Assembly (NCBI RefSeq): GCF_964204645.1
Contig: NC_134035.1
Span: 6,326,501 to 6,390,500 of the forward strand
Direction: 5' to 3'
From: Tubulanus polymorphus
Lineage: Eukaryota > Nemertea > Palaeonemertea > Tubulaniformes > Tubulanidae
Length of the DNA: 64,000 nucleotides
Position numbers and translations under genes: made by a program. Shown one piece after another: positions 10,791-24,000 of the stretch. Within the stretch, counting starts at the first letter, position 1; each line of letters opens with the position of its first letter. The notes under the pieces were generated by a model. That model was not told the origin of the DNA. It worked only from the letters and a program-made list of their open reading frames with translations, and ran no database searches.

Positions 10791-13700
10791 ATCGAAAATA
10801 CAAACGCGATGGACGCGACGCAGCTGACAGAGAGAAATAAAATCACAATCAGTTTGATCAATCTCAATCAGTGGTCCCTGGTATCTCCACAATTCTCGTG
10901 GTCTCTACTTCCATTATATCCCAGTTATTAGTCACGGTTTATTGATATTTTCAGAGTGGATTTTAATCGTCTGATTTTGAACTCTTTTCAAATTCGAATT
11001 CCCGCGAGATTCAGTCGGTTATTTCGACGAACAATTATTTTGATTTCATTTAGTACAATTACGCGCTTCGCACAAAACAGATATGAATCGTCAGTCGATG
11101 ACTAACCCGGGCCGGGGTGTCCCCCAGGGGGTACTTATTAACCCCTCCGGTGCACCGACTATCAAATTTCCTGCTAGTTAATTTCATCTGATTGATCCCC
11201 GTAATCTGTGAGTGTCGCCCATCAGTATTAGCCCCGATTTTGGGAACAATTGCCCGAGATTATCTAAGATTCACTTCTGAGGGTAGATACCGGACTGAAG
11301 GTCAGTGTGGATCACCGACTGGTCCCGCCTCAATCTCATTAGCGTATGACACTTCGCCGGATGTGACATGAATTCAATTCAATATGCAGTTTATTCAAAC
11401 GATTTAAACGACCTAAAAATATAAGGCATCTGGGAAATTGAATAATTGAATCGTTGAATATCGTAACCTTCCACGAAACGTGAGAAAAACCAAACCTGTT
11501 CGAATTTATTGGAGACGAACAGAAAATTGGGACGACCCCAATTGTCTCTTTGCCCGTCTCTGTATAATTACATATTGCTACTCAGTGTATCTATAACGAT
11601 ATTTCTAAAAAGTCTCCACGCAAACAAAGTTCGATTTTTATGTTACGTTCTTTCTTCTACTGCTGCTGCTACGGCTGCTGCTGCTGCTACGGCTGCTGCT
11701 GCTGCTACGGCTGCTGCTGCGCAGACATTTTTATGCCCGATAATAAATGAAAACTCCACGTGACGCAGGCTCGCAATACATTTGGACGAATTCGAATTTT
11801 GAATCGACAAAAAAGCTTTTTGTTCTCGTTTTGCGTGTTTTGCAGTCGTCATATGTTTTCGGCATTATTCTCATATTCTAAACTGCAGCTGGCTCCCATT
11901 GCGGATCAACAAAACTAGTGTTTGTTCAGTGTGTTGCTTGCAGTACTACCCGAGTTGTCATTGTCTATAGAATACAAAGGTGCCCGATAATGATTCAATG
12001 TTTTACATTATATCATCCAGCATTGTGGTGGACTTTTGTTTTGGAGAATTTATGGAGCGGTGGTATACATTTACTAGGCTCCATTATCAGTGAAGGGAAT
12101 ATACATCATTTTCTAGAAAAAATGACAAGGAATCCACCACAGTTCCACGCGTTTATTCTAGAGATTCCGTCTGTTCGTCCGTTACAGGCTGGGAAATTCT
12201 ATTTCTTGCGCCTCTAGATAATCTGTATATTAGGGGGACGTATTTAAAAACCGACCGAGCATTTACGCGTCGACATGATACAAGACAGAATCGAATCCAA
12301 TTCTTTCCCTATGAGGACAGAATTAGTGTGAAAATGTCGGATTTGTGTCCGGATTTATAGAATTGTCCGTTCATACACCGCGGACAAAGTGGGGCCTCGG
12401 GCAGAATAGGAAACAGTAAAAAACCAGCCTCTTAAGCTAAAAGAAATAGCAAACCATGTGTTTATTTGATAAATCCTTCTTCAATACGGTCACTTTAGAC
12501 AACAATATAATACTTTAACAACATTATTAATAACGTTAACCGATGCGATGAATTTTCATCTAGAATGACCAGTGACTCACACAAAACGGGTTTTATCTAA
12601 CCCACGATAGAGCGCTTTTAAGGTATCTACGGTACAGGCTTATTTAGTTCTGAATAACCGGAAGATCACTTAAATGTCAGCGAAATTTACTGAAATTCAT
12701 TTGGAAAATCCCCGATTTTCATAATTCTCAATTCGGTGATATACAACTCGATTGAGTGAGTGCAGCATACTGTGTACGAGTTCTCTGCAAACTGATGAAA
12801 TATTTCGCTGTAGAATTGGCTTTGAGTTTACTATGCCATCTCGGCAGTTATGGAAAAATGTACGATACTGTACAAAGCTTTAAGCTTCATTTTCCAGCAT
12901 AGGTTTTGTTGGTCCTGGCTGAAACTAGTGCTCAAACTATCGGTTTTCATGCCGTTAAAACGAGCATCGACTGTAGCATCAATTTATCACGCGAGCGTCA
13001 CGATACGGCTATGTACCTGTGTCAGCAGCCGATGACATTTCCGCGTCAGACAGCCGTATCGCGTGCGGCTGCCGCTCCAGTAATTACCGGGCTGATTTGT
13101 GAACAACGCGACAATTAATCAAACATCGCAGTTTGATGCGGGTTCACAAAAACGCGACGTTTTTTTTCATCCTTTTGTCACCGTGTTGTTTTAAGTCGTT
13201 ATTCAAATCATCGCCTACATCGGATTTTTTCGATCTCGATAAAATATCCGACCTCGCAGCAAGTCTACTCTCCTACACAATACTTATTAAACACAGCACT
13301 TAGGGGTTAGTGTGCGTGTGTCCGCCTCCGTTTGAAGTCGGGACCTGAAGAAACAAAGTCAGCGTTCAGCGTGCGTTCTGGTGTTGGTCACAAAAATGTT
13401 CGAAGCTCCATGAACGATGGTTTAAGAACATTTCGTTGTCCACGGATGGTAAATGAACCTATCAAGCAGTGGTGGACTGGTTACCGGAACTCAAGCGTAA
13501 AAATTGACGAATAGAAATATGTTCTCAGCGCGCTATCAAGTGATTCCTTACGAACTTCATGTGGCCATGTTTTGATGGAACTTGTAGCTGGTCATCTGAA
13601 GCGAGTTATCAGTCATCGGGACAATCGATCGCGGGACCACGTGGGTCACTTTGCGTCGAGCAGATCGTGATTCAGCGTTTTAAATTATGTACGCGTCGTG

Positions 13701-15265
13701 ATAGAGCTGTTTCTTCCCTCGACGCGATGTTTGATCCTCGCGGTGAAAACGGCCACTGATACTGATCGCCACTGATCGCCGTCAATCTCACGTTGAATCA
13801 TCGACTTTTTAATTAGGTCTTCATAATTTTATAATGTCGACGATACCCGCGACGCTGGTCAGTCGAATCGCCGACGATAACTGGCGATACGTGCCCGGCT
13901 CAAACTTACCGAACAAAGCGGAGGATTTAGGGCACTCCTGGGACGGGAAACCGGTCGTTTAGATGGAAAGTTAATAGGTTCGATAGCCGTCGTTATGACT
14001 GGGATAATAGATGGACGATATAAATCCGAAATCTTCACTTTCGCTTACAAAAGGCTGCGGTACCGTTCACGGCCATTACAACTGCTCCAGACACTGGGGA
14101 AATTTAATAAAGGGTCAATTTTTCGATGGTCGATTGTTCCCCAGCGTGCGACAGTCGACCATCTAGGATCATCGGAACAGACGTTTCCGGTCCATCGAGG
14201 GGATTTATATCTCAGTGAATTGGCCGGGTCGATGATGAACTCTGGCACCTCTAAACAACTCAACAGCTTCTAATGTGCGTAAAATCGGACATGAATTATA
14301 CACTGAATAACTGGTAATGGTTAAATTGCCGCCTGATTTACTAATGTCCACAAGTGGAGAATGACAACACGTTTGAGCCTCTTAGTAGTTCATTCGTCGG
14401 TGCATATGTCTATATAAAAAACTATCATTTTCCGAATATTTTCTCTGGATTTTCAGTCTGAACGAGTTGCACCGACAGGTTAACCTGTATATTCAGACAC
14501 TATAAGAAGCTGTTGTTGTGTTTGCGACGTTGGCTTCGTCGCATTCGCAGAATATGATATTCAATTGAATATGATATGTATGTAATATATGTTGTTAATG
14601 TCATCACGCTGAAATACGTAACGATGCGTTCGTTCTCTGTAAGTAACATCCCCGGAAACCCATCCCCGCTTGCAAGGGTTCGGTTACCTCACTGTTGGGT
14701 GTCGAATAACCACCAGTGCCACCTATTATTGCCACGTACCGCGACTGTGGACGAAAACCAAAGCAATTATGAATTTAATCGTCACGCTTTATACGAGCCG
14801 TCTATATTCATAGATATCCGGGATCGATATTGGACTTTTTGCAGCACCTGCGAACTGATTTTTCTTAAAAACATATTTCTTTGAGCATCACCGCCCAACG
14901 CACGCACTCCAGACTGGATACTATACAATCACTAAGAGGCTATCTACTGCTGATTCTGGGAGGAGGCCAGGTGCTATTAATAATATACCGCAATGTATTG
15001 TTGAATACAGCTAAATGAGTAATAATTGTCTTAAAAAAGACGTCGCGTTGATAAATGTCATCTAGTCTCGGGACTCGGGTTATCCTCCAACTTTCGCGGA
15101 CTGAATTGCGTATATTCATCATTTTGACGTTGTCACCAGCGCGTCGAAACATCGTCTAATCGCAGCGGTGTTCGCGTGACTGCATCAATAATACCAATAA
15201 ACCCGTCTCACCTTGGCTTCAATAGCAGGTAAATTAGTACTAGTTTGATGAACGAATTTATCATC
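10791..15265. other. Gene-free stretch with one triplet array
   Basis: No gene recognised. The open frames at 11918-12217 (99 codons), 13995-14273 (92) and 14576-14884 (102) look random in composition. A GC-rich patch at 13000-13090 carries a 70-codon frame with an accidental Ig-like string. A short GC-rich string with CCCCCAGGGGG symmetry lies near 11124-11134. The CTG array at 11656-11722 is listed separately. Confidence 0.5.
11656..11722. repeat. CTG array with 18-bp higher-order unit
   Basis: The unit CTACGGCTGCTGCTGCTG repeats about three times, so the array has an 18-bp period built from CTG with a regular ACGG interruption. It encodes poly-Ala on both strands (AAAATAAAAAT on +), which explains the two overlapping open frames at 11509-11763 and 11643-11852. 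A regular higher-order period implies expansion by units rather than single triplets. Confidence 0.8.
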
Positions 15266-15314
15266 GTGGGGAGGGGGAGAGAGAGTAGAGAAGAAAGAGG
15301 TAGAGGATAGAGCA
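15266..15314. repeat. Purine-rich GA/GGA tract
   Basis: Nearly uninterrupted purines on the + strand (GGGGAGGGGGAGAGAG and following). A homopurine mirror-type tract that could form triplex DNA; no function can be assigned. Confidence 0.75.
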
Positions 15315-18300
15315 GATTGGAGCTCCTCGCAACCACCGCTACAATGACGACATCGAAGATATTTTCTGTTTGTTGTACATTCTTAAATGATATTCGATCA
15401 ATGTTGCGTCAACAAACACCGGTCAAGTGGGTCGCATATTATATCCTTGCTGTAATACGATATGCGTCACTAGGTGACTATAGGCGTGACTTCACCGCGC
15501 ACTAACGGCAGTAACCGTCGTTTACGCCTTATCATAGTTTACTAATCACGGTTAGCACTTACAGGGTTTTCCGCGCAGGCCCTAGCGGGACGCGATTCGG
15601 TGATGGCTGAACATAGAACTAGACGACAAGGTTCGCTTCCATCCACCATTTAGGGTTAGGTTAGGAATTCTAAACAGCAGTCAATTCTAAATGGATCTGG
15701 ATCTGGACTTCAGGACGGACCGCACTGTAGGCCAACTTTCAGTCACTTCAATACGAATCAGTAGAAATCCACCTTCTTTTATCTTTTGATTAAAGGAAGC
15801 GTTTCTTGAATTCAAAGTTATCTTATTCGTCGTTGTATTGTATCGTCTTTGCGAACTAAGATAAAAAAAAGCTACAAAATGGCTGCCGGTAAAATACATC
15901 AGTGGATAAAACGGAAGATACCTAGGAGAAAAGACGCTACTTACTACTCTGTAGTGACTGGATAGAGACGTTCCTACTTTGGAGCTCATTTTCGCATCCT
16001 CTTGACAACAAACCGACTTCATTTTCACTAACTTACGGGAAATCGATGGCTTAAACATTTCGAGCACTCGACACAAACCGAACACGAGTCGATAGTTAGT
16101 ATCAAGCCGCTAAAGGAAATCATTCTGTCACATATTACGACTGAAGTTATCGTTCGTCGATGAGAATTGATCCCAGTTGGCAATACATCAATTTATCAAC
16201 AATCGACTCGACGTAAGTGACTTCAAGTATCAGTGTTGAGTCAATACAATCCCAGGACTCTAGGCTAGAAGCCTTTCGTATTCGGGGGTTCTCGGATAAC
16301 ACTGAAAACCTAATGCAGCTTTCTTTTAATGTTTGTAATATCCTCAGACCTTAGTCGAATGAATTTTCAAGATACTTCAGAAATTTAAGCCATATTGGAC
16401 GTGAGCACATAAACCAGATGACCCAACGATATCACGAGAAGCTAGCGAAGCTTCACAGCTAGTGAAGTCTCTATAGCAAGAGTCCAAAACGTTGTATCTT
16501 TGAAACTTTGAGATTTTTATGGGAGAATTTTATAAATAATCATGGGGTGGGGAAAACCTGAAACACCCGAAAAAAAGGAATAAATAAATGACTTGGAGAA
16601 AGTCAATGATGACTTTGGCGGTTCGTTTTGATGCCGGTGTTGTGTGATATTGACTCTCGTCTCAGTTGCTGATGTCAATATAATTCGTGATGTCCGACAA
16701 AAGCGAAACTTATCGGCTGCTATTAATATTTAACCCTGTCACAGCAGCAAGATATAAATGAGTCAATATCATCTGTAGGTGTGTGCGGAATACGAGAGTG
16801 GTTCTTGGGCGACATCACACACGCACCAAAACTAAAGTAAATATTAGATGATGCCGCATCGACTAAGTGCAACTAGCGGTAACTCATTGAATGACCTTTT
16901 ATATCGCTGTGTGTTGTGAACCCGTTTGGATGTTGTGAACTCAATCAAATCAATCCGCAATTAATACATCTATTTGATGAATATTTCCATTAGATAATTA
17001 CAACGGCGATTTCGATGGAGATTTTAGAATTCAGTTTGAATGCTCTGGTAAAGCCATCTGTGGTCCGGTGATGCGTAGTTTATACGGTCGGCACAAACTC
17101 GACTGGGAGATACGTACAAAGACTAGTTAAAGACTGGCTGGAACTCTTGAATTTTCATAAAAGTCTATTTCAAGTGTATTTCTTAGTTTCTCATTTCTCT
17201 ATTTCTTTCCACTACTATTCCAAGATTAGCTTTTCCAATCATTCTTATGTCGGATTCATTTAATTTAGAACTCGACTCTCCTTTTCGGACACGAAAACGA
17301 AAACATTGTTTTGAGTCCTAGTTCAAGGCAAGAGCAAATTCATGTCTACGATATGCATAATAGAACTCGTGTTCAGACGGAAACCAACGACAAATCAGAA
17401 AATAAAGTCAGTCACTACAGTAGTTTTCAATTCAAGTGTGTGGCGCGTTGATACATCAGTCTACATCATCCGGGAATCGATATACCTTAAAGCGCGCGTT
17501 ATCGATACTTACAAATGTCGCCGCTAATCCTCGTCAAGTGACCAGACTCAGTGTGCAATGACCATTAAAACAATGACTCACCAGAAACGACGATTGAGTA
17601 ATAACAAACGTGTGTGATACCAATATCTCAGATAACTGCCGCTGAAACTCGCGGCTGTCACGATTCATTTGACTTTGTTTTTCAAATTACGAATTTTGTG
17701 CTTAAGGATGGAACTCATAATAGCGTTGTCTCTTTGTCGAACTGATGAGAATTTGGCAAACTTAATTCCCCTGTTTCGATAACATAAACAATGCGTCACA
17801 ACGATACGATATCCTGTAACTATAATGAAACTTTAATGAGTCGTTCTGTGAAACGGGCGCCAGATTTTCAACTTTAAGTTTAACTTAATGAAATTCAAAA
17901 GATGGCGCTATATTGTTCTTCGTCACGTTATCCGCACTTCAATGCGCTCCGCTAATTTACTAAAGCAAACAGTGTCGCATTACGAAGGGCACAAGTGAAA
18001 TACGAGTGCAAACAATAACCCCATCCCCAATTAATTTTTCTGTGAGCAAGGAGAGCAGCGAGCACCATATAGAGTATTAGCTAATACCGGGTTCACGTGC
18101 GAATGTTGTGATAAGCTGACAATTATTGTCACGATGATCGTTTGAAAATCCTTCTAATTCAATTTCTGCAGCCTCCAAATGCGGGACGCATTGTTAAGAT
18201 TGATAGCAGTGACTGAGTTTGAATATTAAGTAGCGCACAGTCAGTAGTAGCACCTGGAACAAATTGTCTTCTTCTTTGTTTCATAAGTCGCGATTTAGAT

Positions 18301-18475
18301 GGAACAACAGCGGCTTTGTGCCAAATATCTTGCTCTAGATAAGTGGCCCTTATTCAGGTATTTCTCCGCAACTTGCAACAGCTCTAGTATTATGGAGAAT
18401 CAGTTTCTGAAAGTGTGCTGGTAAACAATGTTGAATGCTCGGTGTTTGAAGTCCATTTTCAATTAAAGGAAGACT
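15315..18475. other. Gene-free stretch
   Basis: The largest open frame is 132 codons on the reverse strand (15687-16085). It is Ser/Arg/Phe-rich with no domain, no signal peptide and no repeat support, so it is treated as chance. A CTCF-tail-like string AGATGGCGCTA lies at 17900-17910. Nothing else was recognised. Confidence 0.5.
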
Positions 18476-18585
18476 GGATCCAGTTCCACAGTTGTGAGTT
18501 AGAGTTAAATCTGAGTTAAAATTAGTTCATTTTCAATGAGTTAACTCAGAGTCAAATCTTAACTCACAACTGTGGAACTGGGTCC
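18476..18585. mobile_element. Palindromic MITE-like element, family M1 (best copy)
   Basis: Two arms of about 44 bp (18476-18519 and 18541-18585) are near-perfect reverse complements around a 21-bp loop. The outer ends read GGATCC/GGACCC followed by AGTTCCACAGTTGTGAGTTA. Copies or half copies occur at 5570, 10281, 29621, 33705 and 61073. A foldback structure, multiple dispersed copies and no coding capacity fit a MITE or other foldback element. The terminal inverted repeats are the whole element, so the transposase superfamily cannot be named; no clear target-site duplication was seen. Confidence 0.65.
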
Positions 18586-20920
18586 TGGTGATTAAGTATC
18601 GATTATTCTAAGGGAATTTAAATTGATATCTGCGTAATTAGTAGATGGCTACAAAGTTGAAGAAAAAAGCGTGGGCATTCACCAGTAGATCTGCAGAACT
18701 ATGCCTGATAACCCTGTTTTATGTTGCGTTCGTCACTTAAGAAAAATACTATCAAATGATATTAGAGACACCCGAATTTGAGAATTTGAGAACGCAGATG
18801 TGCATTAAGTGTCGTTACATATACGTATAGTTCCACACACACACGACACACATGACGTTACATCCGAAAAACCTTGAAAGCGATTATCGTGTTTAATGTA
18901 GTTTTATTCACGATCGCCGGACGCCTGTTGATAGATAGAAAGCGCGCGTCTCGATACTGCTGCTGATGTTGAAATAAACCGGCGAGAGAGGATGGGGAGA
19001 GATGAGAACGGGCTTTGATCGATTAGGTTTAAATGCGCCTCTCATCGACATGGCGCGTGGGAATTATCGTATGGGTCGGCGGGGAGTCGTATCGCGTTGA
19101 TAACTTTCTGATATACGCGTGGAATATAATATCATACATATTATTATATTCATATGTGCTAATAATGATGGATGGACGTCGTCTGGGATGGATATAATTC
19201 ATCTGACCTCCCGCTGGTTTACAGCCCGCTTTACGAGGCCCCTTTAGTGTCCATGGTCACCGTGAACAGGCTGAGTTTTTGGTAACATGTAAATACGTAG
19301 TTAGTTTACGGCGCAGATGAGACGAATAGAAGATAAAAAATGAAATAACTACAGAAATTACAGGAGTAAAACTCGGAATATGAAATATGAGTGTCGCTAA
19401 ACCAGGGTCAGTTGAGGTGTGTTTTTTACGTTCTTTGTTAAACCTAACCATATACATGTACAGTATGGTATCTGTCCGATGAATAACGTTGACAAGTTAT
19501 AAGACTGACCCCGGGACTCTCACAAACCTATCCTTTGTTCTAATCTAGGTACTGACATTGTGAACACGTATCTATTCCCTTTATTCGACGCTAGTCATAT
19601 AACTTTGTTGGAAATGAATAACGAAAAAACGCTTTGTTCGAGATCAAACGAACATCAAAGAGTTTTCCGTGATGAATGGAGCTACGTACGAGAAACTGTC
19701 GCTGTTGTGTCTTTCATAGACTGTTCGATTGATGTTGAATTTTATTTGTATACACAAAAAATGTGAAAAAAATGCTCATGAAGTAACAGCTAAGCACCCA
19801 ACTAGTCAACCCGTACAGCACGCATCTCCTCCCTGTAATTAACATGTCAACTGTAATGGTAAATAAATACCTCTTGTCCCGAATTCTATAATTTCGATGA
19901 CATCCGATAATTATCCTTTCACATTTATATTTATTATGCATGCGCTGCTGTTTTTTTTTTCTTCTAATTTTCGATATGCTATACATATACATATATACAA
20001 GTGCTTAGTGTTCCTACACTGTGTAGCCGTGTCACCAAAAGTTGCTAATGGAATTCCATGGCTATAAAAATATCTAGTATAATCTAAACAGCTCGATGAT
20101 GAATATGTACGCGTTTATTCTCGAATCGGTTTATCATCTTTGAAAATGTTTACGCAACAAAAACATAAAACCCATTAAACGGTCACTTGCCGCTGGTTCA
20201 GGCTGGACCGAAAGAGGGAAGCAATGTCCAATGTGTCTATATCCAAAACCTGACTTATATGATTCCGATTTCTGATCAAAGCTGTTCGTGCAGGTGCGGT
20301 TACGGGTTTGTATGGTATACATACACACTGGATGTATAAAACTATATGGCACAGCATGGGCTCTACGATAAAACGATTGAGAGCCCATGGTCACAGGATA
20401 TACACTCAGAACCTTTGATTAAACTGTTAAATTGTTTCAACACGTGCTACACATTTCAATTTATTCTCGGTCTATTATTCTATGAAATTCAATTCAACTG
20501 AAGAAAGAGTTTCAAGCATGCTCGTGCACAATAGTTGAGGCGATTTTAATTGGGATTTTCGCTGAAATGATGCCTCGCTCGGTCAATGATGGTCACGAAA
20601 CTGCCATCCTAAATGGAAATCGATTGAATTTGCTTAATTAGCCGGACTACACGCTGTGATTATGGGGTCAACAAGAGTTGCCAAGGTCTTGTTATTATTC
20701 ACTGATCATACATGTATGTATGTATAATGTAACCGACGTGAGATCAGTCGTTTGGTGTCAACAAGTATTATAACGTCCGGTTAGTCATCGGTGGTCACTA
20801 CTCTTTATTCTAGAGTAGATCGTTCCGATAGTGGGTTCTTTTCTTTTTGATAACAGATTAAGAATAGAGCCTGTAGTCTCCACGCTAGCATCATGCTATA
20901 GTTTGTGTACGTGGAAGTCC
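18586..20920. other. Gene-free stretch
   Basis: No gene recognised. Short simple repeats only: CA units at about 18833-18852 and an AT-rich 10-bp inverted repeat at about 19122-19151 (GAATATAATA / TATTATATTC). Open frames are at most 92 codons. Confidence 0.55.
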
Positions 20921-21065
20921 ATCTTTACACTAGTTCCACCTAGTGGATCCTAGATTGCCATGTAGGATTGCTAATATACATATTTGGAAGTACGAATACG
21001 ACAATACGAATACGAATACGAATATCTTTACACTAGTACCACCTAGCGGATCCTCGATTGCCACA
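20921..21065 (+). repeat. 42-bp direct duplication flanking a TACGAA hexamer array
   Basis: A unit at 20921-20962 beginning ATCTTTACACTAGT is repeated at 21024-21065 with a few changes. The DNA between ends in a hexanucleotide array (TACGAA, 20991-21024) that abuts the second copy. Each copy carries CCACCTAG.GGATCC; on the reverse strand the first reads CCACTAGGTGGAA, 12 of 13 positions of the CTCF core, and the second CCGCTAGGTGGTA, 11 of 13. The layout suggests local duplication followed by hexamer expansion. Confidence 0.65.
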
Positions 21066-24000
21066 GGAGCAAACAATACCAGAGAAACAGGAAACATCGA
21101 ACATGAAGTAGATTAATGTTGCTGCTATCGCTGTGTCTGGGTGCGCTTAATGCGGTTGTTAGTTCGAATGATAATTATGAGAATTGATGAAAAAAAACGT
21201 TGCGTGACGCAAAACATAATCTGACCATGAGAGAAAGAGCCGAGATCATTGCGTTGGAGAAATGATTATCATTGTGTAAGACCAATATGCCCTTGGGACC
21301 CGAGTCCAATTTATCCAAACATAAGGGTCCGAAGAAGCGGGGTTTACTTGTAAATTGGTGTTGAGAGAGGGAGGGAAGGAGGCAGAAAGATGTGGGGATG
21401 AGTCAGCTGAATTATCCGTCCGTCGATGTAAACCAGTTAATGGCTACGCGGCCCCAGGGAAAACTAGCAACAGCCGCAGTTCCAGTCAAAATCAACAATC
21501 ACTCTGATCACCGAAGTCGATAATATTGTCGATGTCCAGAAGCCGCAGCCACAACCGTCAAATCGGTTCTATATTACTGACACTGTTTGCTATTTACGAT
21601 GGTAAAAAGTAGAAGAGACCGAACACGGACTGAGTCAGAGAGATCGATCGAACACAAGACACGAATAAAAGGAAGCACAAGTGTCGTCAGGACTGTTACA
21701 TCGGGTTTGAGAGTATTCTCCTTTTGTACGTCATCACACCCATACAGAACAGTACTGTATCTGATATGGCGACAGCAGGTTGCTCCCAGACACATCAGAT
21801 TATCGGTCTTAATTTTTTTTACCGGGAAAATATTTCATCAACGATAAAGCTTATTTTAATTTGAACCCAAAATTCTTCAATTAATGTTTCAAGTTCGACT
21901 TAAAATATTTGTATTTTGTACTGCGATTTCAAATTCTAACCCCCCCTTCGTTCCTATACGAGCTAACTTAATAAATAAGAAATAACATCGTAAATCCAAA
22001 CATGAATCGTGGTGATGTTTGTTTGGTGAGCCGGTGCACCAATTCATCGAATACCCAGGGTACAGCACTAAAATACCCCCATTTTCCAAGGATTCTAATT
22101 CGTGTTTTTGCAATATTCTGACCGTCGTATCCTACTAGTGTGTCTTAAACTTTCTCCGAAATTGAACCGATATTTTGCCTAATGGTGTTGGCAAGTTGTC
22201 ATATGAGGGGGCTGTTCAAAGTAAAGCGTCGAATTGTACATCCTTATCGAGGTACGCGCTGTGACGTTGTCGTTTGCTCCGAGGTAATTTCCTGGAAATA
22301 GTAAATATCGCTTCAAACTCTTGAAGTACCTGCAGGTTTCCAAGGTGCAGCAGTAATGGATCTGTGCCAACGATGTTTCAACTAGATCAAAAAAAAAAAC
22401 TGTGCAATGGAAATCAATATGAATTGATTTCCACTACCAGTTACTGATGGCAATTAACCATATTATAGCTAGAAATCTAGGCATTGTTTTGATGTTGGGA
22501 AATCCGAATCTGAAATAAATGGTTTTTTCCGATCAAGCGAACCGAAGATCGATTGAGCAATATAGACGTCAGTCTGTTTTCAAACCTGGATATCTTTACC
22601 AGAAACAAAACTGAATTTCAATGTTCATTTGGTGCTGGAGGAGAGTTGACTGCGAATCCATGATGCTGTGACTAGGTTTGCTCTACTATGTACGTATGTG
22701 TAAGTGCAATGGCGACAATCAGACATTTATCGGATTTACATCAGGACTAATGATCGACGGTACTGTTGATTCCGTGGTATAATGGTGGTCGGTCGGTACA
22801 CCTCTCAAAGACTAGTGCAGTGCGCGGACAGCGCCTGAGGATGCTTACGATGTCGCAAATATTGAAGTAACAATTGATACAAGATTACCAATGATAATAC
22901 TATAGAGCCAAAGGATACCGAAGAATGCGGGATCCACGACCTGTGTGTCAGGTGAGCGGAGGGATGAGAGCCTGCCGCTGTTTTTGATCTAAACATTAGC
23001 TTTTATATATATTTATATACTGGACGAGTTACTACGCTAGGAGATATCGTGTGTGTGTAAGTCACATTAGTCACGAACGGCAGATTTTCATTGTTTTAAT
23101 CGTCCCATGAGAGTCAAATTGATTCACAATTCGAATTCAGTCGTTGGACTGGTTGCCGGAGTCAGTTAGCGCCCAAGGAGTCGTCGGCCGGGTTTACGAC
23201 GTGATCTATCGTCAATATACACGAGAGTGAATTAGCGCCGTATATCTGGTACCCCGCCGTCGAAAGTGAAGACGAGTCTGACAGAACAAAGCTTGCGTGA
23301 ATATATTATTTATTCCATGGGGAGGTGTCTGGGACGTTTTCTTTTGACTCGCCCTGCGGGTTCAATTTACGTCGTGGTCCCAACTCTCTCGACACAACGT
23401 CTGTTCAACCGGAAATTGGTAGAAAACCTCTTCGTGCCCGTTCGATCTACTAATTTACAGATATTTCAGTCCTTAAAGATGATTACCGGGCTCTTATTGA
23501 AAGGGCTTTGTTTGGTTTAATCAAAATGAATAATCGGAAGAATTAATGATATTATTCAGTTTCTATTAATACCCGTTGGCCCACACTGCTGCCCAAATCC
23601 CAGCCGTAGGCGTGTATATTATAGCTCGTAGGCCCGCAGTGTGCTAAATCCTAAATGTTTTCCTTGCGGTTTAAATGACGCCAGCGGGAGCAATATAGAG
23701 GATGGAATTCAACCGGCACATGTAATAGGAAAACATTCTCGAGTTTGATTCAAACAAAACTCAATAATAGCGAACAATTGGGAAATTAGTGAATTTGTTA
23801 TTTATCTTGCTAATCAAAACGTTCCGTATTGGACATACGTAGTGTTTGTGGCAAATAAGCCTATAGTTTTCAATCGCAGTTTGAGCGGGGTTGGTTAGAA
23901 TTCTTTGTTTGCGAATATTTCAGGTGTTAAATGCGGGTCGCGAACCCTGTAATTACTGAATTATGAATACCTTCGATACCCACGACGATACTGTCTATAG

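Noticed and set aside
10544-10931. Pair of opposite-strand frames of 107 and 123 codons
   Set aside because: Both are kept open by the same degenerate CAG/GCA tract; there is no domain outside it.
12784-12810. CTGATGAAATATTTCGC as a possible hammerhead core
   Set aside because: No GAAA box and no flanking stems.
12906-13118. Open frame containing HDTAMYLCQQPMTFP, which looks like the end of an immunoglobulin V domain
   Set aside because: The preceding Cys is only about 16 residues upstream, the core Trp is missing, and no J-like or strand pattern surrounds it. It is most likely coincidence.
15652-15667. Telomere-like TTAGGGTTAGGTTAG
   Set aside because: Only about two imperfect units; no array and no subtelomeric context.
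15687-16085. 132-codon reverse-strand open frame
   Set aside because: Its length is within chance for DNA of this composition and size; no domain, signal peptide or splice context.
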